A stretch of DNA of 64,000 bases from the NCBI GenBank assembly GCA_963965975.1, contig OZ014411.1:5255001-5319000 (forward strand), given 5' to 3'. The notes below the pieces were generated by a model. That model was given only the letters and a program-made list of their open reading frames with translations, was not told where the DNA came from and searched no databases. Source of the stretch: Xestospongia bergquistia (taxonomy: Eukaryota; Porifera; Demospongiae; Haplosclerida; Petrosiidae). Positions 11,702-23,422 of this stretch are shown here, one piece after another (positions within the stretch are counted from its first letter, which is position 1; every line of letters starts with the position of its first letter). The position numbers and the translations under genes were made by a program.

Positions 11702-12590
11702 TTATTTTAGGTCTTGTCGATTTAAACTATCATCTCTTAAAATATTCAGGAAAATCATGAAGGCACTAACATCGTGTTTGACATGATCCTTTAGATCATC
11801 AAGAATGTCATCAAGACAATCTGCACTTGTATCTCCTGTTTTCTTGTCTTTTATAATTTTGTAATCATCCTCAGAAATAAGTTCTTCTGAAACTAGTCTC
11901 CTTGCTAGAGTAATAGGCTCAATAGTTGATTCAACAATAGCACTAGTACATTTAATTAAAGCTCTTCTAGCTACATCAGAGTTTAGGGTATCATCTAGAG
12001 TATAGAGACAAAACATGGAGTTGTTAGTAATGTATTAGAAAGATCATCTATAGTAAATTAATGTTTATATGATGTTCTAGTTAGATGACTTAACAATCTT
12101 GGTAATAATAATAGTATTATTATTAATATAGTGATGACAAATCTAATGTTATATCTATTACTTAAAATGTAAATACCACGAGACATTAGCTTCACTGTAA
12201 AAATAAACAACGTGAATAAAGTAAGAGTCGTATTTTGCAGCCACCACTAGCCATTTCATTTTAATTAAGTAATAACATAATTTTATATAAATATCATAAT
12301 TATATCAACATACTTCTAACATCTGATATAGTAGCAACCTCATCAGTTGATAATGATTGTCTTGATATTCCTACTTAATGAAATAAATATCCTGGACTAC
12401 CATTTACTCCAATACTTACCATCATTGCTAGGAAGAGAACGTATGATATTAATCTTTCTATTTTCTGGTTTAATTCCTTTCAATGGTACACTATATTTTA
12501 TTCTAGTAGCTGTATTATGTCCACTATCAGCTGATACTGTGATCAATATAGAAGGAACAGATGGAGGATTTTGTAATTAAAATCTAATTC
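11702..12590 (-). pseudogene. Orphan UPA-like/linker/CARD tail of a diverged unit
   Basis: Three exon-like pieces follow the end of unit B. About 12417–12580 reads IRSLPSND after NPPSVPSILITVSAD, the counterpart of the UPA-like exon of unit D. Exon 12314–12370 (57 nt) reads RQSLSTDEVATISD and copies unit B's linker exon. Exon 11702–11994 encodes an acidic CARD-like domain (LARRLVSEELISEDDY, DDILDDLKDHV, FMIFLNILRD) and ends in TAA. No start, ZU5 or Death exon precedes them, and I could not find a clean acceptor for the first piece without a stop. They may be a relic or alternative 3' exons of unit B. The CARD here is only distantly like those of A, B, D and E. Confidence 0.5.
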
Positions 12591-13041
12591 ATCACTATTT
12601 TGAAATGTAAATGATAAGCTAGCATCCTTCTTTGTATTAGCAGGAAGAAAGGTCTTTATATAACTATATATATACTCCATCCATTATCACTTTGATAGAT
12701 CTATCAAACATTGTATATATACATATATTTAAAACCAATTTTTAAAAGATGTATTTTTTAAGAAAAACCTTCAAAATGATCAACAGTACAGAAATGGTTT
12801 AATGTAAATAAAATAATTGTTTGTATATGAAATTGTTAACAATATTGTTTTGTAAAGGTAATATATAAATCAAAAGGACAATATCAGTTATACAAAATGG
12901 AGACAAATAATTGTAATTGCTAAAATATCAGCATAAATTCTGTAACTATAAAACGTCAAAAAATATATAGGTATCATAAATTAGATAATTACAGGTTATA
13001 AATTAAATACATCAATACTTAGATATGGCAAATATATTAAT

Positions 13042-16000
13042 TCATAACAATACTTTTATACTATTAGCAATGTCCTTTAGTTTCTGGTCATTTTCTTTCA
13101 ATAAGACATCACAAATCTTAGTTAGCAATTGAACTGGATGTCTATGAGCTTGTAACTGATTATATAGTTCGTGGACTAGTTTGCTAGCTTTACGATAATT
13201 AGAAACACCTTCTGCTGTTGTGAACTGTTGTACAGCTTGTCCTATCAACTTTTCAGCAAATAGTTTATCAGCAACTTCATCAAGACATGAAGCAATAGCT
13301 TTACTAATATCTGGAATATAAGTACGAAATGTCTCTGATGGATTTGGCTTCTCCTCTGGCACTATAAAATTGAAAGGCAGAGGCAGAGTAAATTATTTTA
13401 AAATTGTTCTAATTTAGTGCTTGTCTTCATTAACAAATTAATAATTACTATAATTCAACAGAGTAATTTAGAATATTTGTTTATAAGTCATATTATGTAG
13501 TCACCAATAGCCATTTTTCATTATTATTATATAATATCATAAATATATAAACATACTTCTAATATCTGATGTAGTAACAACTTCATCAGTTGATAATGAT
13601 TGTCTTGATACTCCTACTTAATGAAATAAATATATCTAGTAATCATTCAGTTTCACCATTTATTTATTCATCAATATTAATATTTAAAGTACCTTTACTT
13701 AGAGAATGAGGCTCTTTTAACTCTAATGGCTGTTGTCTATATTCCTGTATCTGTTGCTGTTGTTGTTGTTCAATATCATGTATTTGTTGCTGATGTCGTT
13801 GTTCAATATCATGTATTTGTTGTTGATGTCGTTGTTCAATATCATGTATTTCCTGTATCTGTTGCTGATGTTGTTGTTCAATATCATGTATTTGTTGCTG
13901 ATGTTGTTGTTCAATATCATGTATTTCCTGTATCTGTTGCTGATGTTGTTGTTCAATATCATGTATTTGTTGCTGATGTTGTTGTTCAATATCATGTATT
14001 TCCTGTATCTGTTGCTGATGTTGTTGTTCAATATCATGTATTTGTTGCTGATGTTGTTGTTCAATATCATGTATTTCCTGTATCTGTTGCTGATGTTGTT
14101 GTTCAATATCATGTATTTGTTGCTGATGTTGTTGTTCAGTTTCTTGTCTAGCTTGTTCTAGTTGTTGTAGTAGGTGGAGATTACTTTGTTGATATTGATT
14201 TCTCTCAGACTTTATCTTTTGTAGTTCATCTAAAACAAATCAGAGATATATACAGTTAATATGATATAGTTAATATACTGTTTATAGTCAATAGTAGATT
14301 AACACATTGTAATTTGACTTCTATCTATTATCTTTATATCTATCAATCTATCAACATATCTGTCAATTTATCATTTTCTAATTCTCTGTCATTTACTTAT
14401 CCATCAAACCATTAATGTCTCTATGAATAGGAGTCTATAAAAGATATTTATATGAATTTATCAACATATCAATCTACATAGATGGATAATAGAAGGAGTG
14501 ATGAACTGATGAAGAGATAGATAGACAAAGGAAAGGACAATGTATATCCATTAATTTGTCTGTCTCTCATTCACTTCATCCATTTAACTCTATAATGGAT
14601 AAATAGACAGATAGACTAATTAATGGACACTGGATTGATGGTACAATGGACAATTAACAAATAAATAGACAGATGAATGAAAGGACACATGAATGGACTG
14701 TCATAAAAGCAAAGTCTGACTTACAAGAGAATATTTATGGACTATCTGTCTATTATCCATACATCTATTTAACTATATAACTACCTACATCAAAATAGTT
14801 AGGTTACCTTGTTGAGATTTTAGTTTTTGCTGTTGTTCTAGCCATTCTCTCCTTACTTCTCTGAGTTGTTTTAATACTCTTTGTTGATAGTTATCAGTTG
14901 AGGTCAGTTCATTAGAGTCTAGTACAAACCCTACTGACCATTGATCATCATTGAGGACTATATGAGAGAACACAAGAGTACTAATGTCAGTATATAATGT
15001 GGTAGTCTACTACTAGTATAACATGTATGGAAGTAATAAGACTATACTAAGTTATAGTACATAACAAGGTCACCTATATAACAGTACATGTACTAAATGA
15101 ACATTAATAAGAGTTATAGTACTGATAATACATACAGTATTATCTCTTATGATAAATATGTGGGTATCAGTAGTACATAAAACAGTTTACTCATATACCT
15201 AATTATATCTTTTACTATGTACATCAAACTACACCTCCTACTATATATAAAGTAATACACAGAAGTACTGACATCAATTGTGTATTTCTCTTACAGTGGC
15301 TTAGACACCATAAAAAATTTGGGAGGGCTCAAATGTAACCTGATATTTTTTACTGTCATGCCAAAAATATTACAATAAATTAAGTACGAATAACTTGAAT
15401 CAATAACAGTATAACAATCAGTAAACAGTTTTAAAATTGTCCAAAATGCTTCATCCTTTCATCATTTCTCTTTACAAACTCCTTGGCTATTGAAAGTAAA
15501 TTGAGATTATTGGTGTAGTTGTTGTGTATATGCAAAAGTAAATAATTGTTTAAGTGGCTTTGAGTCACTGTTAAGAACAAACAATTGAAGTTGTGTATAG
15601 CTGGTATTAATTATTCAATATTATGCATATGTGACCTGATTTGCAAAAAGGGACCACTTCTGTCAAAACATTTGTGACCTGACTTTTGAACAAACTACTG
15701 TTAAAACATCTCAAACATCTCAGTTTTGTATACATACAGTTGATACATATGCATAACTATTCTACATGCATGCAAAACTGTTTATTGTTATGTTTTAATT
15801 AACAGTGTTTTTTTCACAAATCAGGTCACAAATGTTGTGACAGAAGTGGTCCCTTTTTACAAATCAGGTCACATATACATGATCAATCACCTACAAATAC
15901 ATGTACATCATTTACACTGTCAGGTGATAAATTTTTTGACACTATTCTGTTTTTGATAATGGTTTTTTGAAATTGCTGAATCGTTCAAATTAAGGGGGCT

Positions 16001-17950
16001 GTGCCCCCCAGTCTTAAATTAGGGGGGGCTCAAGCCCCCCTGCCCCCCCTATGTCTAAGCCAGTGTCTTATGAACTTAATGTGGTTTGTGTTTGTGTAAT
16101 GACTTACTTACCTAGTTCTATTAGCATTGTTAGATTGGGGTCTATGACATATATACCATCATAATTTAGTGCACCTCCTACTATAACTAACCACACACAG
16201 TGTGGTCCCATCATATAGGTTGATAGAGAGTGACCATATCTCTCAGTCACAGAGTCAGGTAGATTAATCTGTAGTATGTAGAGATATGAATATTATTACA
16301 TCATTATGTGTTAATATTAAACACAAGATACACTACAGTATAGTAACTTGAATGTTATCAAATTATAAATATAATCTTATAATTATAGACATATATACAA
16401 TCATCAAAACATAATACATCTATCATATTAAAGTAATACAGTGTGTAATTATTACTAATTGATATTGTTAAGACAATGTATGAGATATGTCATTTATAAT
16501 TAACACTTCTACTTAACAGATACATACTATCATAGAACTGATTAGAGTGACACATCATGATATACCTTTGTCCATGACTTCTTATTAATATCCAGTATCC
16601 AGCAGTTTTTTAGTATTTTTCCATAATTATCCAGTCCACCTATCACCACTAGTACAGGTGATATTGATCCAGTGATAATACTAGCAGCATGATTGTCCCT
16701 TCCCTCTGGCCATTGGACTACTGGGTCAGGTTTAGTGATACTCTGCCAGTGCTAGATATAGACAAATGAACTCAAATAACACTCATTATAACATGTTATT
16801 AGTCAGTGTATAAATGATAATATAACATACCAATGTATTCTTGATAATGTCCACTATATATATAATATTACTTGATATGCCACCTTCAATAATACCACCA
16901 AAGATGATTGCTCTGGTATTATGTATCATTTCCATAACAAAGCTATCATTTGGTGGCATACATTGTCCACTAATATCAGGTATTGTCCATTTATCTAAAA
17001 GTAGAACAAACAGAACACTCATCATCATACTTGTATCATAGTAGTAATTTGGTTAAGATATAATAATCAATAAAATGACAGTTTATTAGTACAACTATAA
17101 TATAATATTAACATTAACTGATTATTGAAGTATTATTATTATAAAGTACTGCTGTAGTGTTCGTCTACTTTTAGTAAGTTAGAAAACAATAAAATAGTTA
17201 TCAGGTGAAATAGTGAGTAGTAATATTTACAGATATTAAAATACAGGTGGTGGTATATTTAGATGACACAACACAATAGCAGTACTCTATTATAGTGATA
17301 TGATATCTAATAATATAATATGATATATTAATGTACTTACTAGTGGATATGTTATATAGGTTCTGTTCATTAGTAAGTACTCTACCACTGGGTAACTTAA
17401 TATACTGAGCTTGTGATAGTTTTGTAGAAGGTGGAGATCCAATACCTCCTATAACTAGAAGACAATGTACTCCACCATACTCAGTCAACATCATACCACC
17501 ATAGCCTCTCTTCATCACTGGTCTAATATCATCTGTTGGTGATATCTGTGTCCAGGTTAGAGTGGAAGTATCTAGTTCATTCAGACTATTATGGTAGCAA
17601 ATGTCATGACCACAGTATCCTCCAAAATAATAGATCTTGTTATTAAATGTAGTGCAAGAATATCTGATCACTCCTAGAGGTGGATTACCTCTGGTGGGTT
17701 TAGTGTCCCATTTACCAGAGGTAATATTGAAGATTTGTATTTGAGATGTGAGTCTCCTTTTCTCATCATTGTTGTGTACTTTAGGTAAGTTTGGTTGATC
17801 CCCACCCCATAAATATAGACTGTCACCAATCACTTGAGTGTGATGAAAAGCTCTTCCTTCAAGTCCTGTAGAGAATGATATGTACCATATCTTGAGATCA
17901 GATGGTAATATACGACTAAATAACAAACCTGAAGATACGTCAGTGGCCAT
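13042..17950 (-). CDS. Unit B: kelch–coiled coil–Gln-rich coiled coil–CARD protein (705 aa)
   Basis: Nine exons: 17929–17950, 17341–17865, 16831–16994, 16566–16751, 16112–16268, 14808–14957, 13693–14229, 13557–13613, 13042–13361. They total 2118 nt, in phase. Residues 1–351 form the six-bladed kelch propeller; exon 2 lacks three codons after MATDVSSG relative to unit A. Residues 352–401 are a short coiled coil. Exon 7 begins [19 protein letters not shown], close to the first part of unit C's kinase exon, then runs into a QIHDIEQQHQQ repeat. A 19-residue linker leads to the terminal CARD-like domain (MPEEKPNP..., LFAEKLIGQAVQQ, KICDVLLKEND). It lacks Death, ZU5 and UPA, so it may act as an adaptor or competitor of unit A. 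A partner role is inference. Confidence 0.8.
13745..14140 (-). repeat. 75-bp coding minisatellite in unit B
   Basis: Inside exon 7 of unit B an 11-residue module QIHDIEQQHQQ alternates with a 14-residue module QIQEIHDIEQQHQQ, giving a 25-residue (75-bp) period over about five cycles. The nucleotide copies are almost identical, so the array was recently expanded or homogenised. Every module length is a multiple of three, so copy-number change keeps the reading frame and only lengthens the predicted coiled coil. Confidence 0.85.
15295..16068. mobile_element. MITE-like element with CA(G/C)TGGCTTAGACA ends
   Basis: It sits in the unit B intron between exons 5 and 6. The left end CAGTGGCTTAGACA and right end TGTCTAAGCCAGTG are inverted repeats, and TCTTA flanks both sides as a likely target duplication. 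The matching introns of units C, D and E run through 'gtgtatttctcacatgaacttaatgtgg' without an insert. Inside are two oppositely oriented stretches containing 'ggtcacaaatg' and 'gtgacctgatttg' plus G/C runs near the right end. No ORF is present. A solo end of the same family lies at 52828–52850. Confidence 0.65.
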
Positions 17951-18051
17951 CTAACTAACAACTCTGGTAAAGAATAGTCTTAGCGAAGGGTCAGTAAAAA
18001 CCTAGTTGAAGCTATCCTCATATTCTTGAGAAATCACGGTAAAACAGGGCT

Positions 18052-18118
18052 ATGTTGAGCCACTCCCACACATTTTGGTGGAGCTCAAACGTCACGTGAT
18101 CGTATTACGCAATGAATA
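18052..18118 (-). promoter_or_regulatory. Conserved promoter block with perfect GTCACGTGAT, unit B
   Basis: The string 'gagccactcccacacattttggtggagctcaaacgtcacgtgatcgtattacgc' matches the unit A block. The palindromic CACGTG core at 18093–18098 is intact here and at 21328–21333. Confidence 0.5.
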
Positions 18119-18867
18119 CATATATATGAATGGATGCATAAAGGTGCAGGAATAAATAAGTTTGTATTATTCTGTTTACCAGTGATTACAACTCTATTGT
18201 CTTCATTGATACAGATTATCAGGACTGAATGTAGACACTGACTATTCATGGGTGGAGACAGCTACTGAAAAGTGGGGGGGACAAGTGCCTGGTGAAGAAT
18301 CAGATAGATGTAAATGAAAATCCTATTTAAAAAAAAAACTAAAAATTACAAAAGTATTTAACCCGTTCATCTGTAGCATGAACGAATTCTTTTGCAATGG
18401 ATGCTAAGTCTAAATGTTTGAATGTCATTGATTCATTGACAGCTGGCTGATTGTTTGATTAATCAAATTATTTTTCACCCAGTTTGTTAGTGAGGAGTGC
18501 AATTTATCATGCATACTTGTATATCACACAGTCAAAATCAAACAGTCAGGGGGCAGAGCCCCCCTGCCCCCCCTAGTTCTCCACCATAACTATGAATCAA
18601 ACAGTTAGGTTGAAGAACTAGAATGTCTGTATTAAAAATTTAGAGAATACTTTTGTCAGTTTTTCGTTGGCACTACTGAAAAGAGGGTATAATTTTTATT
18701 GGATGGATTGATGGATGAACTGATATTAATATCAAGAGAATACTTGAGATCAACAAGAGTAGCAAACTATAGAGTCTCACACACCACATACATTCCAAGT
18801 GGAAAGTGTCTGGTGATACACAATAGTAAACTTGTGTAATTGAAGTCATGCAATTATGTGTTAATGG

Positions 18868-19497
18868 ATTAGTCTCGCGTAGCCAGCCCCTCCCTCTCGG
18901 GAAGGGTCTGGTCAACTGTGAGTTTTTTTCTCATTCAGAGAACTACCGGAAATCCGGTAGTCGATAAGTGATGTTGAGAGGGAGGAGGCCAAACATCTAC
19001 TTTAAAATTGCTGACTCAACAGAAGCACAATGCTAGACAGTACTTTTTAGCAGGCTCCTTTGTTCTGCCCTATGCAAAGTGCCATGAAGTTTACTGGTAT
19101 AAAGCAGTATGTCAGGCAGGTTCCTTAAGTGTAACTCCTAGTCTAGTACCAGCAGCTTGAATTGCAGCTTCTCGATTATCCATGACAGTTTCGAAGGTTA
19201 TAACTTATTACAACTCAATTGATGAAAGCATTGGTTATTTGTAAACCTCACGGTGCTTTGCATAGGGCAGAACAAAGGAGCCTGCTGAACTCGTTTACAC
19301 TAAAAAGTACCGAAAAGTTTTAGAGAACTGCTTGTGTATCTGGCATTGTGCTTCTGTTGAGTCAGCAATTATAAAGTTGGTGTTTGCCCTCCTCCCTCTT
19401 AACACCACTTATCGACTACCGGATTTCTGGGAACGAGAACTATACTTACAGTTGACCAGACCCTTCCCGAGAGGGAGAGGCTGGCTACGCGAGACTA
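18868..19497. mobile_element. Fold-back element with TAGTCTCGCGTAGCC ends
   Basis: The first ~50 bp (TAGTCTCGCGTAGCCAGCCC...) are the inverse of the last ~50 bp (...GGCTACGCGAGACTA). Further internal arms also pair: 'agcaggctcctttgttctgccctatgcaaag' at about 19049 with its complement near 19256, and 'gctgactcaacagaagcacaatgc' with its complement near 19345. Most of the element can therefore form one long hairpin. TTAATGG occurs on both sides (18861–18867 and 19498–19504). The homologous site near 10345 in copy 1 is empty. No transposase is encoded. Confidence 0.75.
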
Positions 19498-20552
19498 TTA
19501 ATGGTATGATATCACAAATTAAGCTGTATAAATAACATACAACTAATTATTTAAAATGATTTTTTTATAGAATGCTGACATTATGTTGCAGTAATAACTA
19601 AATTGCTTCTGTCTGTCCTGACTTCATTGTTGGACAACTTAAAGCATATCTCTAAATATTGCTCTTATAGTGAGTGGACTAACAGTGAATTCAGCTCATC
19701 TGTTGCAGAAAAGTTGACAGTTTTTGTGTTCTCATAAGGTCTTATGTGCATGAATACATCATCAGTGATTTATGATTTTAACCAAATAAACAACAATTAT
19801 AAACATTATATCATTAATTTTCACACTATGACACTAGAAATTAGATAGCAGTAAATGCAAATTTGTTGACTGGAATAAAACAAATGATAATTAATGTTTG
19901 ATATATTAACAATCATTACACTGATAATGTCACTTAGTATTGGGTAAAACAACTAAGTTGATTTTAATAAACATTATATATTTACATGTATTTCATCAAC
20001 ATTGTGGTAAAGAAATATAAAGGACAAACTAAAGGATTCTAAGATGAGGATTGCTGATTCAATTATAATGCAGGCCTGCTTTACTACCCTTAATGGGATT
20101 TGTATTATACAGGCAGTGGCTATTTGTACATCACAGGAAGAAACACTGAACTCCATCAATCACTTTTTTTGTCTTACTTAGATTAGTGTTTAGTGATCTG
20201 GAATTCTTACATCAATGACATTATCCAAACCTTATATAATGTAGACTCACTTGTAATAAGTCATAATATTTTGATTCCAGTACTGTTAAGATTACCTAAT
20301 ATCTTTTTCAACAAATTGAACTAATATTTTTTATAAATGCAGCTCAATTAAACAGTTTGGGCTCTATTAGCTCCTATACCTCCTCCTTTTCTCTGTTTAT
20401 GTTGGGAATAGTAGAGGTTGAGGCTGAACTTGTCTGTGTGCTAAATATATAGTGTACATGTATGTAAATATAAGTGATAATATATACTGATTGTTATGTT
20501 AACACTTTAAAAAATCATTTATGTAGTAAAAGAATTATACCAGTGTATAAGA

Positions 20553-20658
20553 TAGGTGTAGGAACAGGGGGGCACAGGGGGCACGTGCCCCCCCCCCCCC
20601 AATATTTTTGGTATATGGTTTCATAATCAACTGATTTAGATTAGACACTTTTCAATCC
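20553..20658. mobile_element. Truncated G/C-run MITE fragment
   Basis: It begins AGGTGTAGGAACAGGGG and contains a run of C. The rest matches, inverted, the right half of the element at 27329–27646 ('ggtatatggtttcataatcaactgatttag'). TATAAGATA occurs immediately on both sides. It ends exactly where the kelch exon fragment starts, so it marks the breakpoint that removed the remainder of that unit. Confidence 0.55.
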
Positions 20659-20664
20659 CTATAA

Positions 20665-21222
20665 GATATAAAATCCAAGACCTCCTATATCTAGAAGACG
20701 ATATACTCCTCCATACTCAGTCAACATCATACCACCATAGCCTCTCTTCATCACTGGTCTCCTATCATCTGTTGGTGATATCTGTGTCCAAGTTAGATTG
20801 GAAGTATCTAGTTCATTAATACTGTTATGGTAGCAATTGTCATGATAACAATCTCCTCCAAAGTAGTAGATTTTGTTGTTAAATGTAGTACAACAATAGC
20901 TGACCACTCCTAGAGGTGGATTACCTCTGGTGGGTTTAGTGTTCCATTTACCAGTGGTAATATTGAAGATTTGTTTTTGAGATGTGAGTCTCCTTTTCTC
21001 ATCATTGTTGTGTATTTCAGGTAAGTTTGGTTGATCCCCACCCCACAAATATAGACTGTCACTAATCACTTGAGTGTGATGACCAACTTTTCTTTCAAGT
21101 TTATATTGCCCTTTAGAGAATGATATATACCATATCTTGTGATCAGATATAATTATATAATAATATATGACTACATAATAAGTGTAGATTTTGTACTAAC
21201 CTGAAGATACGTCAGTGGCCAT
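20665..21222 (-). pseudogene. Truncated kelch unit (first two exons only)
   Basis: Exon 1 at 21201–21222 encodes MATDVSSG and exon 2 runs from 21110 downward with motifs [10 protein letters not shown] and IYYFGGDCYHD. The frame is open and close to units A–E until IGGLG. There, just before the position of the PPSTKL segment, it breaks off and meets the MITE fragment. Exons 3 onward, coiled coil and effector are absent. A short two-blade peptide could be made, but a functional propeller is unlikely. Confidence 0.7.
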
Positions 21223-21289
21223 ATAACTAACAACTCAGTAAAGAATAGTCTTAGTGAAAGAACAGTAACGTAAAACAGGACTATGAAAA

Positions 21290-21345
21290 GAAATGTTAAC
21301 CTACACTTTTGGTGGAGTCTAAAATGTCACGTGATCATCATCTTA
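21290..21345 (-). promoter_or_regulatory. Conserved promoter block of the truncated kelch unit
   Basis: The string 'cctacacttttggtggagtctaaaatgtcacgtgatc' matches the blocks of units A and B, with CACGTG at 21328–21333, about 105 bp upstream of the start codon. Confidence 0.45.
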
Positions 21346-22540
21346 CTCTGGACGCATGATTTGTGTGAATGGATCCATAAAGGAGGCAGTAATAAATAAT
21401 AGTTTGTGACTTCATTTAAAAGTTGAATGTTATATGGTAAATAGTATATACTAGGTCCATTTTTCATATTTAAAGCTTTTTTTGTCACTATACTCCAACA
21501 ATGCATGCACACATTTCACTACTTCAGTCAGTGACCATTATTGACCATTTACTGTCTTCCTTCATATTTTATGTGTCATGATTTGTGACCTTTTTCATGT
21601 AACATCAATTTTAATTTGTTTCTATGGAATAAGACAAATAATATTTAATGTTTATCTTTTACAATTATACAATTTATGTTTTCATTCTTTAATCTGAAAA
21701 TGTCAATTATGAAATTATTACTGGATAATGAACATTATTGAACAACTGAAAGCACACTTCTAAATGTTGCTCTTATAGGATGAGCTCAGATCAATTGTTG
21801 TAGAAAAATTTACAGTTTTTATGTTCTCTTATAAGGTCTTTATGTACATGTATACATCATGTAATGTAAATGTGTTGACTGGAATAAAACAAATGACATT
21901 TAATTTTTTTATATATTAACAATCATTACAATGATAATGTCACTTTGTATTGGGTAAAACTGAAACATATGAATTGATTTTATTAAACATTATATATTTA
22001 CATGTATTTCATACATGACTGTGGTGAATAACTATAAAGGACAGACAAAAGGATTCTAAGATGTGGATTGCAGATTCAATTATGGTGTATGCAGGTCTGC
22101 TTTCTACCCTTAATAGGATTTGTATTATACAGGCAGTGGCTATTTGTATCATACAGGAAGAAACACTAGCTCCATCAATCACTTTGTTGTCTTACTTAGA
22201 TTGTTGTCTAGTTGATGTCCGGGATTACAAAAATGACATTATCCAAATCCTTATAATAAGGTTACTCAGTTGTATTGGTAGTAAGTCATAATATTTTGAT
22301 TCCAATGCTATTAAGATTAACTAATATCTTCTTCAACAAATTTAAGTACTATTTTTTAAAAGTACAACTGAACTCAGCAGTTTAGGCTCTATTAACTCCT
22401 CTCCTCCTCCTCCTCTCTGTTAATATGTCAGAAATAACAGAGGTTGATACTGCACTGGTCTGTATACTCAGTATATAGTGTACACACACATTATCTTTGA
22501 ATATAAAGTGATTACCAATTGTCATTATTACAGCTAAGTA
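21346..22540. repeat. Upstream flank module, copy 3
   Basis: Diverged homolog of 10400–11300 and 19560–20500, including the conserved module at 21970–22245. The plus-strand frame at 22061–22291 stays open for 76 codons here but not in the other copies, so I do not call it a gene. No promoter or splice evidence supports it. Confidence 0.45.
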
Positions 22541-23422
22541 GATTCAAAGGGTTTGAGAAATTCATTCATCAATTTCTCCATTCATAATATTCATCCTCCC
22601 TATTTTTTGTTAATTCATCCATTCATTCATCCATTAATCAATCCATCTCTTTGTTTCAGCTATAATACAAGTTTATTGCTACCATTCTCCACAGGTCATG
22701 TTCATTGAAACAGGACAAGATTATCATTGGACACAGTCTAATCACATTGTTTTTACAAGTTCTATTCTGTGAAGTTTTCAGTTTCATTTTAATTTACTAT
22801 TATCATATTGATGTGATATCATAAAATGATACAATGTCTTAACCAAAATAATGTAGATGAGAAAATAGTGTAGTTCTACAATTACCATGGTAACTTAATT
22901 AAAAACAATACACAAGTATATTCATAGCGTTATGAAATAATTATTTTAACTAATTAAAGAATGGATCAATAAAATAAAGAATAGACACATGTAAATATAC
23001 TCTGTTGTTATCTGAAGAAATATCTCTTCAATTTTTTTATCTAATTATTATATTAGAATTAATGTAATATTAGTTTAATGAAATAGAGATGAGAAATGGA
23101 CTAATTAATGGACAGACAGTATGAATCATAATACTACATATCAATTTTGAAGTGTTGTAGTAAGTCCTTGCTGCTTACCTTCTCTATATATTCAACTCAT
23201 AGTTCAGATGGTGACTGTATCATTGGATACTGTCTACTATTAATTGTTATATATTATTATTAACTAAATCAATATAAACACTACAAAATATAGTCTAACA
23301 AAACAGCTGTATGTAATATTTATAATATGACATAATATACCTCATACATTAAATGTATAGAGGTCCTAACAATAAGATAAATCATTAATAATATTGTAAT
23401 ACATACTAGTAACTTTAATATG
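22541..23422. other. Intergenic AT-rich stretch downstream of unit C
   Basis: It contains short 'cattcatccattaatcaatccatc' simple repeats (about 22560–22650) and AT-rich sequence that would include the unit C 3' UTR. I see no gene, RNA or element. Confidence 0.4.

Larger units (their letters stand above)
17960..20535. repeat. Upstream flank module of unit B (copy 2 of segmental duplication)
   Basis: Homologous to 8860–11345. It lacks the 9183–9498 element but carries its own 630-bp fold-back insertion at 18868–19497. It holds a promoter block with GTCACGTGAT at 18091–18100, about 143 bp upstream of unit B's start, and the conserved module at 19965–20195. No gene is supported. Confidence 0.6.

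Noticed and set aside
13723-14161. Three long overlapping ORFs on both strands (129–142 aa, Asn/Val/Leu repeats)
   Set aside because: They are other-frame readings of the 75-bp repeat inside unit B exon 7; the real frame is the Gln-rich QIHDIEQQHQQ reading in phase with its neighbours.
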